DNA of 64,000 nt from CAYQQU01 sp964419545. GTDB taxonomy: Bacteria; Bacteroidota; Bacteroidia; Chitinophagales; Saprospiraceae. Both the position numbers and the translations under genes were made by a program. A model generated the notes under the pieces. The model searched no databases, was not told the DNA's origin, and worked only from the letters and a program-made list of their open reading frames with translations. The stretch is from assembly GCA_964419545.1 (NCBI GenBank), contig CAYQQU010000007.1, positions 1 to 64,000 of the forward strand, written 5' to 3'. This document shows positions 24,711 through 31,600 of the stretch, piece by piece (positions within the stretch are counted from its first letter, which is position 1; each line of letters starts with the position of its first letter).

Positions 24711-26096
24711 TCAGGATGAGATCGAGGTCGAGGCAGGAAAAAGGAGGCTGCCGGTGATCATGGCGAGCAGGCTGGCCAGCGCGCCGTAAATGAGGCTCGG
24801 TACTTCGGTTTGGGCAAATTCAGCGACCAGCCAGGCGGCCATCCCGGCGGTGATGGAGGCCAGCGCGCCGATATTGGAGGCGCGCCGCCAGTACAGGCCG
24901 GCGGTCAAAGGAACAAAAAGCGAAACGAGGCTGAGCGCCGATGACTGAGCCACCAGATCGTAGATATTGGATTTCCAGGAAGCCATCACTGCGGAAAGCA
25001 CGGCTACGCCAACAACCGAAAAGCGCATGACCCGGAGCAGCTGCCCGTCGCTGAGTGCTGGGAAATAAGGCTTGATCAGATTCTCTCCGATAACGGTGGC
25101 CGGCGCGAGGATCGCTCCGGACGTGGTGCTGAGAATGGCCGATAACAAGGCGCCGAAAAACAGAACCTGCAGCAAAAGCGTTCCGTGCTGCAACACTATA
25201 TTGGGCAGGATCATTTGGGAGTCGCCGGATTGCAGCTCGGGGTACAGCAGGCGGCCGCACCAGCCGATGAAGAGCGGCAGCATGCCGATGGTCAGATAGA
25301 GAAATCCGGATAGGTAGGACGCTTGTACTGCGGTGCGTTCGGAGCGGGCCGACATGACCCTTTGGAAAACGTCTTGCTGGGGAATCGACCCCAGTCCGAT
25401 CGTGATCCAGGCGGCGATATAGTGAATGATACTGTGGAAATCGCCCCGCGGCAACAGGCGAAAAAAACCGTCGGGGGCCGCCGCCAGAACCGTCGTTACG
25501 CCGCCGGCTTCCCGGCTCAGCAAAAAAGCCAGGTACGCCAATCCGGCCACGATCATGATGGTTTGTACGAAATCCGTGATGGAAACGGCCCACATCCCGC
25601 CGATATAGGTGTAAATGACCACCACCGCCGTGCAGGTGGCGATGCCGGCTTCCAGCGGCATGCCGATCAACGTCTTCAGAATGATGGCCATGGCTACGAG
25701 TTGGGCTGCGATCCAGCCGAAGTAGGAGGGCACCATGAAGAAAGCCGAGACGATCTCCGCCGACCGTCCGTAGCGTATCCGAAAATAATCGTTGAAGGTG
25801 ATGATGTTGAGCCGGTAGAGCGGCCGGGCGAAAAAGGCGCCGACCAACACCAGGCAGAGGGCCGCACCGAAGGGGTCTTCTACTACGCCGATCAGGCCGT
25901 GTTCTACAAATTCCGAAGAGGCGCCCAGAATGGTTTCCGAACCGAACCAGGTAGCAAAAAGGGCCGAGGCGGCCACCAGCATGGGCATATGCTGGCCGGC
26001 AATGACAAAATCGCGGGTCGATTTCACCCGGCTGGAAACCCACCAGCCGATAAAGAGGGTAACGAGAAGATATAAGAAGACGAAACCGATCAGCAT
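24711..26096 (-). CDS. Sodium:solute symporter (SSS family)
   Basis: A 461-residue transporter with about 13 TM helices and the SSS/LeuT-fold layout. The N-terminal 'STRDFVIAGQHMPMLVAASALFATWFGSETILG' contains the G-rich TM1 unwound region. 'YTYIGGMWAVSITDFVQTIMIVAG' is the classic SSS signature around TM5, and 'FGALLSAILSTTSGAILAPATVIGEN' contains the Na2-site Ser/Thr of TM8. The closest general type is the proline/pantothenate-like group, but substrate cannot be assigned. It should use the sodium gradient to import a small organic solute. Convergent with the giant T9SS gene, only 2 nt between the stops. Confidence 0.92.
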   Translation of the reverse strand: MLIGFVFLYLLVTLFIGWWVSSRVKSTRDFVIAGQHMPMLVAASALFATWFGSETILGASSEFVEHGLIGVVEDPFGAALCLVLVGAFFARPLYRLNIITFNDYFRIRYGRSAEIVSAFFMVPSYFGWIAAQLVAMAIILKTLIGMPLEAGIATCTAVVVIYTYIGGMWAVSITDFVQTIMIVAGLAYLAFLLSREAGGVTTVLAAAPDGFFRLLPRGDFHSIIHYIAAWITIGLGSIPQQDVFQRVMSARSERTAVQASYLSGFLYLTIGMLPLFIGWCGRLLYPELQSGDSQMILPNIVLQHGTLLLQVLFFGALLSAILSTTSGAILAPATVIGENLIKPYFPALSDGQLLRVMRFSVVGVAVLSAVMASWKSNIYDLVAQSSALSLVSLFVPLTAGLYWRRASNIGALASITAGMAAWLVAEFAQTEVPSLIYGALASLLAMITGSLLFPASTSISS

Positions 26097-26151
26097 AGCC
26101 CCGGAAGATGATTCTTGATCCGGGTAAAGATAAACAGGTTGGAGTAGGGAT

Positions 26152-26194
26152 AAAAAAAAGCAGCCACAATACTAAGGCGTGTGTATTGGGCTGC
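26152..26194 (-). terminator. Strong minus-strand terminator
   Basis: GCAGCC-A-CAATAC (26160-26172) pairs with GTATTG-GGCTGC (26183-26194), and on the minus strand a run of eight T follows (A-run 26152-26159). No minus-strand protein gene ends just upstream, which points to an RNA gene being terminated here. Confidence 0.85.
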
Positions 26195-26488
26195 TGCAAA
26201 AACCAACTTCAAAAGGGATTTAGCGTGATTCTTTCACGTTCAATGAATATCTACTGAAACGTTATTGTCTTTTTGGAAAACCGGCTTACCGCCACGGTTG
26301 GCGGCATGGAACCCAGTTCGATCACCAACTTTTTTCTCGTCGATCGAACCGTATTGTCTAGGGACTTTGTTGTGTGATTAACCGGTCCTGGGCGGGAATG
26401 AAGAAGTGGTTCAAGCCTCCTCTGCCCTTGTACTTTTCTCACTTGGGGAACCGTTGGGGCTGCATGACCTACGAGCCGTTTTCGATTC
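26152..26488 (-). ncRNA. Putative novel ncRNA (~335 nt) with own promoter and terminator
   Basis: This 580-bp region between the symporter and the DUF3109 gene has no convincing ORF, but on the minus strand it has a TTG-N20-TACATTTG promoter-like element (26495-26525) and ends in a strong terminator. Between them are several helices: a 10-bp stem with one G-U pair (CGGTTCGATC with GATCGAACTG), CCGCC-AACCGT-GGCGG, CGTGA-AAGAA-TCACG, and a possible GGGC/GCCC closure. I compared it by eye with tmRNA (no ALAA-type tag, no tRNA-like ends), RNase P RNA, SRP RNA and 6S RNA and found none of their conserved blocks. A 63-codon GTG-started frame inside (26251-26442) looks accidental. The extent is inferred from promoter and terminator. 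Confidence 0.5.
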
Positions 26489-26494
26489 CTGAAG

Positions 26495-26525
26495 CAAATG
26501 TATTAGTTTTCATCACAAAAAGCAA
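26495..26525 (-). promoter_or_regulatory. Bacteroidota-type promoter for the putative ncRNA
   Basis: Reading the minus strand, TTG (26523-26525) is followed by 20 nt and TACATTTG (26495-26502), matching the -33 TTG / -7 TAnnTTTG consensus of this phylum. It is a motif match only. Confidence 0.5.
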
Positions 26526-26676
26526 CACTTAGCGCCGCAATAATAAATGAAAACTCCCGTTCACCCGAAAAAAGCGCCCGTTTTCTAATTCGATGTGCCG
26601 TAAAACAGGTTTGAGCTAAACCATAGAGGGTAAAAAAGCAGGGTAAATGTTATAGCTGTTTTGCCGGGGCGGCGCA

Positions 26677-27246
26677 TCAGGTCAGGTGGCGGGCGGCGGC
26701 GTCCAGCTCTTCAAAGAAGTCTGGTCCGTATTTCCGGATCAAGGCATCCCGGACGAACTGATAAACAGGCATCTGCAGTTCTTTGCCCAGCGTGCAGGCA
26801 GCGCTGCAGATGTCCCACCGGTCGTAATTGAGCGCTTCGAAATTTTTTTTGCGTTTGACCCGCACCGGATACAAATGGCAGGAGACCGGCTTGCGAAAGT
26901 CGGTGGCTCCTGCTTCGTAGGCTTTTTCGATGCCGCATTGAGCCACTCCCCGCTCGTCGTAAGTAAGATAGGCGCAGGCCTTGCCGTCTACTAGGGGCGT
27001 TCCGTATTCTTTGGGCTCCTTATAATAGGTGTAAGCCCCTTCGTTCTCGATGACGGCCCGCCCGGCAATGGTCAGGTAGGGCTGGATGTCTTCGTAGATG
27101 CGTTCCAGGGTGTGCAGTTCCGCGCTCTCGAGCGGAGCGCCCCAGTCGCCTTCCCAGCAACAAGCGCCTTTACAGGCTTTCAGGTTGCAAACGAATTGCT
27201 CGGTAAACAGCTCCGTGGAAATGAGGACTTCCTGGACAATTAACAT
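26677..27246 (-). CDS. DUF3109 cysteine-cluster protein
   Basis: A 189-residue protein typical of the DUF3109 family in Bacteroidota. It has a dense, conserved Cys pattern: 'FVCNLKACKGACCWEGD' near residue 20, 'ACAYLTYDERGVAQCGIEKAY', 'KPVSCHLYPVRV' and 'WDICSAACTLG'. The arrangement resembles YkgJ-type CxxCxxxCC metal-binding domains and suggests an iron-sulfur cluster or zinc, but function is not established. Full length for the family, no signal peptide. It stands alone; the putative ncRNA lies downstream on the same strand. Confidence 0.88.
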   Translation of the reverse strand: MLIVQEVLISTELFTEQFVCNLKACKGACCWEGDWGAPLESAELHTLERIYEDIQPYLTIAGRAVIENEGAYTYYKEPKEYGTPLVDGKACAYLTYDERGVAQCGIEKAYEAGATDFRKPVSCHLYPVRVKRKKNFEALNYDRWDICSAACTLGKELQMPVYQFVRDALIRKYGPDFFEELDAAARHLT

Positions 27247-27445
27247 TATTGGATGATTTTACGGGCCGCAGCGGGTTCCGGTCAGAAAAGAAAAACGGTT
27301 TTGTCGGTTCATCCATTACCGAAACCTTCGCCATTCGGTCAACCCCTGCAAAGCTCGGGATAAATCTGGTAATTGGAACTGTGCAGACAAATTAAATTCC
27401 CAAAAATTGTATTTTAGCGGGTATTCGTGAATTAAAATTTGTGAA

Positions 27446-27865
27446 ATGAAGAAGTTTTTTTTAGCAGCGCTTTTGATGATGGCCGCGGGGATTGTCAAAG
27501 GGCAGGCGTTGTCGGATTCGGAAAAGATCGAGCAGGCGACGGCCGAGTTGACCGAGCGATACCAGCTTACGGAACCGCAGCAGGAAGCCATGCAGCGCAT
27601 TCAGGAGCGGCGCCTGCGCAACCTGGCGGATATCGAGCCCCTGCGGGAACAGGATTACCAGCGGTATCTCGCCAAGCTTAAATCTTTGCGGCAGGGCACC
27701 GAAAATTCGATCGAGCGGCTGCTCGATCCCGATCAGCGCGAAATCTTTTACGCCCGCCGCGCCGAACGCCGTAAGGAAGAGGCGGCCGTTATTAAAGAGA
27801 TGAGAACCCAGGGTGCTTCCAAAGAAGCCATTCAGCGCAAGCTGCTGGAAATGGAAGACCAGTAG
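27446..27865 (+). CDS. Small secreted helical protein (Spy/LTXXQ-like)
   Basis: A 139-residue protein with a clear signal peptide (MKKFFLAALLMMAAGIVKGQA, about 20 residues). The mature part is entirely amphipathic, charged helix: 'EKIEQATAELTERYQLTEPQQEAMQRI', 'YLAKLKSLRQGTENSIERLLDPDQREIFYARRAERRKEE'. The 'LTEPQQEAM' turn and 'LDPDQREIF' resemble the LTxxQ motifs of Spy/CpxP-type periplasmic chaperones. This is inferred from pattern, not identity. It precedes citrate synthase by 128 nt. Confidence 0.75.
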   Translation: MKKFFLAALLMMAAGIVKGQALSDSEKIEQATAELTERYQLTEPQQEAMQRIQERRLRNLADIEPLREQDYQRYLAKLKSLRQGTENSIERLLDPDQREIFYARRAERRKEEAAVIKEMRTQGASKEAIQRKLLEMEDQ

Positions 27866-27993
27866 GTCAAGGCCCTAAAAAAAAGACGCCGGCGAAAACA
27901 TTTTTCCCGGATAGGACGTAAAATTTAGGAATGTTTTGCCCAACAGGTCGTTGTGCGCATATAATCTTGTAAAATAAAATCAAACACGAGTTA

Positions 27994-29325
27994 ATGGATC
28001 CGCTTAAGCAGAAATTTCACGAAAAATCGACCGAGCTGCGAGATGAAGTTAAAGACCTTTTGAAGGAACAGTCCGGTAGAAAGGTTGACGAGGTGTCTCT
28101 GAAACAGCTTTACGGCGGCGCCCGGGGCGTAAAAATGATGGTCTGGGAAACGTCGGAGCTGGACCCGATCGACGGCATCCGCTTTCGCGGATATTCCATT
28201 CCCCAACTGAAAGAACTGTTGCCTAAAGGACCCGATGGCAAAGAACCCCGCCCCGAAGGCCTCTTCTGGCTGATGCTGGTGGGCGAAATCCCCACCCCGG
28301 AAGAAGTGCACTGGCTGACGGAGCAGTGGCTGCGCCGTTGCTACGTCCCTGAACATACCTTCAGCGTGCTCGATAGCCTGCCCCAGGATACGCACCCTAT
28401 GACCCAGTTTACCATCGCCGTCAACGCGATGCAGACGGAGAGCATCTTCTCCCGCCGGTACGCCGAAGGCCTGCACAAGGAAGAATTCTGGGATCCTACC
28501 TACGAAGATACCATGAACCTCATCGCCCGCCTGCCGCGGATCGCCGCTTATATCTACCGCCGCACTTACCACGACGGCAAGCGCATCCCGCAGGATATCA
28601 CCGAAGACTGGGCGGGCAATTTCGCACATATGCTGGGCTTTGAAAGCGATGATTTTAAAAACCTGATGCGCTTGTACATGACCATCCACGCCGACCACGA
28701 AGGGGGCAACGCCTCGGCGCACACCACCCACCTGGTCGGGTCCACCCTCAGCGACGCCTACCTCTCCTTCGCAGGCGGGATGACCGCCCTGGCCGGCCCG
28801 CTCCACGGCCTGGCCAATCAGGAGGTGATCACCTGGATTTATCGCATGCTGGATGCACTGGGCACCGACAACCCCTCAAAGGAACAGATCAAGGAATACG
28901 TCAACAGCACCATCGCCTCCGGGCAGGTCATCCCGGGCTACGGCCACGCCGTACTCCGCCGTCCCGACCCCCGCTTTATGGCCCAAAAGGCGTTCGCCGA
29001 AGAATACATCAAAGACAGCAACCTGGTACGGGTCGTATGGGACATCTTCGACGTAGTGCCGCCGATATTGCAAAGCCTCGGTAAAGTGAAAAACCCCTGG
29101 CCCAACGTCGACGCCCACTCGGGCTCGCTACTGGTCCACTACGGCCTCAAAGAGCACAATTTCTATACCGTGCTTTTCGGCGTGGCGCGCGCCCTGGGCG
29201 TCCTTTCAGCCCTTTGCTGGTCGCGGGCGCTGGGGATGCCCCTGGAGCGTCCCAAATCGGTGACCTCCGCCTGGGTCAAATCGTTCCTTTCCGAGAAAAA
29301 AGAAGAAGTCGAAGCTGAAAACTAA
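27994..29325 (+). CDS. Citrate synthase, eukaryote-like (type I) form
   Basis: A 443-residue enzyme that condenses oxaloacetate and acetyl-CoA to citrate, entry step of the TCA cycle. Active-site signatures are intact: 'AGPLHGLANQEV' (first His), 'GYGHAVLRRPDPR' (second His) and 'NVDAHSGSLL' (Asp). The opening 'GARGVKMMVWETSELDPIDG' followed by 'IRFRGYSIPQ' resembles mitochondrial citrate synthase rather than the hexameric gltA type found in Proteobacteria, and the length fits the dimeric class. Start ATG 27994. A terminator follows at 29365. No other TCA gene is adjacent. Confidence 0.95.
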   Translation: MDPLKQKFHEKSTELRDEVKDLLKEQSGRKVDEVSLKQLYGGARGVKMMVWETSELDPIDGIRFRGYSIPQLKELLPKGPDGKEPRPEGLFWLMLVGEIPTPEEVHWLTEQWLRRCYVPEHTFSVLDSLPQDTHPMTQFTIAVNAMQTESIFSRRYAEGLHKEEFWDPTYEDTMNLIARLPRIAAYIYRRTYHDGKRIPQDITEDWAGNFAHMLGFESDDFKNLMRLYMTIHADHEGGNASAHTTHLVGSTLSDAYLSFAGGMTALAGPLHGLANQEVITWIYRMLDALGTDNPSKEQIKEYVNSTIASGQVIPGYGHAVLRRPDPRFMAQKAFAEEYIKDSNLVRVVWDIFDVVPPILQSLGKVKNPWPNVDAHSGSLLVHYGLKEHNFYTVLFGVARALGVLSALCWSRALGMPLERPKSVTSAWVKSFLSEKKEEVEAEN

Positions 29326-29364
29326 GCGCAAAGCGCATCCTAGCTGAACAGGAACTGGAGTTGA

Positions 29365-29403
29365 GCGGCATTCCGGATATCACGCGGGATGCCGCACTTT
29401 TTT
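29365..29403 (+). terminator. Terminator of citrate synthase gene
   Basis: GCGGCAT (29365-29371) pairs with ATGCCGC (29389-29395) and a run of six T follows at 29398-29403. Confidence 0.85.
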
Positions 29404-29451
29404 ATAGCAGGGAAAATTGGCCGGCCGGGCGCCAAGTTGGCAAAAATCAGT

Positions 29452-29459
29452 TATTTTTG
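29452..29459 (+). promoter_or_regulatory. Candidate -7 box (TATTTTTG) of gcvH
   Basis: It matches TAnnTTTG 40 nt before the gcvH start codon. A well-spaced -33 TTG is not evident, so this is a weak call. Confidence 0.35.
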
Positions 29460-29498
29460 GGCGTCCTCAATCATTCTAACGGTCAAAAATAAGCACCA

Positions 29499-29891
29499 AT
29501 GGATTTTCCGACAAACCTGAAATATACCAAGGAACACGAATGGATCAGAGTAGAGGAGAATAACGTCGCCTACGTCGGCATCACTGATTTCGCCCAAAGC
29601 GAACTGGACGAGCTGGTGTACGTCGAAGTGGAAACGGTAGGCGAAACCCTGGAAAAAGATGAGGTATTCGGCACCGTAGAAGCCGTCAAGACTACTTCCG
29701 ACCTCTTTATGCCGGTTTCGGGCAAAGTGTTGGCGTTCAACGCCAAAATCGACGAGTCGGACGGTGACGACCCCACCCTGGTCAACCGCGATCCCTACGG
29801 TGAGGGATGGATCATCAAAATTGAACTGACCCAGCCCGAGGAACTGGAAACACTGATGGACGCCGGCGCCTACGAGGAACTGGTCGCCTGA
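29499..29891 (+). CDS. gcvH: Glycine cleavage system H protein
   Basis: A 130-residue lipoyl carrier that shuttles the aminomethyl group between the P, T and L proteins of the glycine cleavage system. The lipoyl domain is complete: 'YTKEHEWIRVE' at the start, 'VGITDFAQSELDELVYVE', and the lipoylation site 'FGTVEAVKTTSDLFMPVSG' with Lys64. The C-terminal helix 'LTQPEELETLMDAGAYEEL' is also typical. Cytoplasmic. gcvP, gcvT and lpd are not in the window, as is common when gcvH is separate. Confidence 0.97.
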   Translation: MDFPTNLKYTKEHEWIRVEENNVAYVGITDFAQSELDELVYVEVETVGETLEKDEVFGTVEAVKTTSDLFMPVSGKVLAFNAKIDESDGDDPTLVNRDPYGEGWIIKIELTQPEELETLMDAGAYEELVA

Positions 29892-30055
29892 GCTTATTCG
29901 AAAACACTGTTATCGAAGCGAATAAACCAGATCTTGGGTTTTCCGAAGGGGGGGGGCGGCGCACAACCAGGCTACGGAGGGAGAAAGCCGCAGCGTGATT
30001 CAAAAGAACCGGAACGACCACCTCCAAGCCATCCCCGAAACCGCCCGGAATTACC

Positions 30056-30089
30056 GGAGGCAAAAAAAATTCAAGTTTTTTTTGCCTCC
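30056..30089. terminator. Perfect 14-bp inverted repeat with A8/T8 tract, likely bidirectional terminator
   Basis: GGAGGCAAAAAAAA (30056-30069) and its exact complement (30076-30089) flank the loop TTCAAG. The stem top is A/T-rich and the base is GC-rich, so either strand yields a hairpin with an embedded T-tract. It lies in the 227-bp gap between gcvH and the vanZ-like gene, which also has a G9-10 run at about 29947; no gene was seen in this gap. Confidence 0.55.
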
Positions 30090-30118
30090 CACCCACCAAA
30101 ATTTCCGAACCGGACATC

Positions 30119-30490
30119 TTGCAAAGTAGAAATCGTTATTTGAAAAGCTTTTTTCCGGCGCTTTTATGCGGAGCGGCCATTCTGATCCTCTCCGTATCGC
30201 CGGGAGTAAATTTTCCCGAAACGTCCTGGGACCTCATCGGGCGCGACAAGCTGGCCCACGCGCTGGCCTATTTTACACTCGGCGGCGCGCTGCTGTGGGG
30301 CGTAAATCGCACCTGGGGGCTGACCCCGCAGCGCATCGCTCTGGCGGTCGCGATCAGTGCAGGCTACGGGCTGTTGATGGAAATTTTGCAATGGAGCTTT
30401 TTCCCATACCGGTATTTTGAGCTCTATGATATTATTAGTAATATTATCGGCTCGCTAGGAAGTGTATTGTTAATTTTTTTCATAAAGTAA
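30119..30490 (+). CDS. VanZ-family small membrane protein
   Basis: A protein of up to 123 residues with four TM segments and the VanZ-like pattern: 'ILSVSPGVNFPE', 'GRDKLAHALAYFTLGGALLW', 'YGLLMEILQWSFFPYRYFELYDIISNIIGSLGSVLL'. The conserved D.L.H…E.LQ…R..D..D/N.IG set is recognisable. VanZ-like proteins are widespread in cell-envelope contexts and mostly uncharacterised. No ATG is available; TTG 30119 or TTG 30140 must serve, and the site is uncertain. It ends 11 nt before the TonB-like gene. Confidence 0.82.
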   Translation: MQSRNRYLKSFFPALLCGAAILILSVSPGVNFPETSWDLIGRDKLAHALAYFTLGGALLWGVNRTWGLTPQRIALAVAISAGYGLLMEILQWSFFPYRYFELYDIISNIIGSLGSVLLIFFIK

Positions 30491-30501
30491 ACCTTGTCAG
30501 T

Positions 30502-31419
30502 ATGAGCATTGGAAATTTGTCAATTGGTGGCTCTTCGCTCGTGCTGATTCTAGCTGTGGTGGTCGTAGCTATTTTCGCCCTGATCCTGATCATGCGGAGT
30601 ATCTACGCAAAACGCTCCCAGGAGGGCATCAGCCCTAAAAAAACTGGTGGCTCGCCGCTCGACGGCCGTAATAAGCACCCCGAAGCTAATGTTTTTAAGC
30701 TCAGCGGTACTTTTTTCAACCTCGGCCTGGCCCTGTCGCTTGGTCTGACGGTACTGGCCTTTAGCTGGACTCAGTTCGAAGAGGAAATTTACATTCCGGA
30801 TGACGCCCTCGAACTCGACGAAGAGATCGAGATCGAACCGCCGCGTACGGCCGAACCGCCGCCCCCGCCGCCTCCGCCTCCGCCTCCCGTCATTGAGGAA
30901 GTGCCCGAAGAAGAAATTCTGGAGGAAGAAGAAGTGGAATTCGTCGACCAGAGTGTGATGGAGGAAACCGCTATCGAAGCGCCTCCCGTCGTGGAAGACG
31001 CTCCGCCGCCCCCTCCGCCTCCGCCGCCCCCTCCGCCCAAAGAAGAGGTGGAAGAGATCTTCAAAGTAGTGGAAGACATGCCGCGCTTCCCGGGCTGCGA
31101 AGACAAAGGCTCCAAAGCGGAAAGAAAGCAGTGTGCAGACAAAAAGATGCTCGAGTTCATCTACAAAAACATCAAGTACCCGGCCATCGCCCGCGAAAAC
31201 GGCGTTGAAGGTACCGTAGTGGTGCAGTTTGTCGTAGAAAAAGACGGCGCCATTACCGCTGCTAAAGTAGTACGCGACATCGGCGCCCAGTGTGGCCAGG
31301 AAGCCCTGCGAGTCGTCGAACTGATGAACCAGAAAGGCATCAAGTGGATACCCGGTAAGCAGCGCGGCCGCCCGGTGAAGGTGCAGTTCAACCTGCCGGT
31401 TAAGTTCCGCCTCGAGTAG
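30502..31419 (+). CDS. TonB-family energy transducer
   Basis: A 305-residue protein. TonB passes the energy of the proton gradient through ExbBD to outer-membrane TonB-dependent receptors. It has a C-terminal TonB domain (about 210-305: 'IKYPAIARENGVEGTVVVQF', 'GRPVKVQFNLPVKFRLE'), the 'VVEDMPRFPGCE' lead-in usual in Bacteroidota, and a periplasm-spanning linker with two polyproline runs of 11 to 12 and many Glu. Unusually there are two TM segments: the canonical one at about 74-90 and an extra one at 13-32 ahead of a basic loop. exbB/exbD are not adjacent. A strong terminator follows. Confidence 0.9.
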   Translation: MSIGNLSIGGSSLVLILAVVVVAIFALILIMRSIYAKRSQEGISPKKTGGSPLDGRNKHPEANVFKLSGTFFNLGLALSLGLTVLAFSWTQFEEEIYIPDDALELDEEIEIEPPRTAEPPPPPPPPPPPVIEEVPEEEILEEEEVEFVDQSVMEETAIEAPPVVEDAPPPPPPPPPPPPKEEVEEIFKVVEDMPRFPGCEDKGSKAERKQCADKKMLEFIYKNIKYPAIARENGVEGTVVVQFVVEKDGAITAAKVVRDIGAQCGQEALRVVELMNQKGIKWIPGKQRGRPVKVQFNLPVKFRLE

Positions 31420-31467
31420 GATCCGCTCCCCGCAATTGGCGCGCAGCTCCCGCTGACCGCCACACCA

Positions 31468-31505
31468 AACGGCTGAATCCCCTAGGATTCAGCCGTTTTT
31501 GTTTT
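31468..31505 (+). terminator. Terminator of the tonB-like gene
   Basis: A perfect 13-bp stem (31468-31480 with 31485-31497), loop CCTA, followed by a T-rich tract to 31505. Confidence 0.92.
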
Positions 31506-31600
31506 TCCGCGCACCGTTTGATCGAGCAACTTTTGCGAGATACCTGCGTTCTTTAGAAAGAACGTTTTATAGTAAGTACGACCTTTCGAAATTCAGACTA

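Noticed and set aside
26251..26442. 63-codon GTG-started frame inside the putative ncRNA
   Set aside because: No conserved features, no ribosome binding site, and it overlaps stable helices; more likely accidental.
29815..30117. 100-codon minus-strand frame between gcvH and the vanZ-like gene
   Set aside because: Runs through the end of gcvH, a G-run and the terminator-like inverted repeat; composition looks random.
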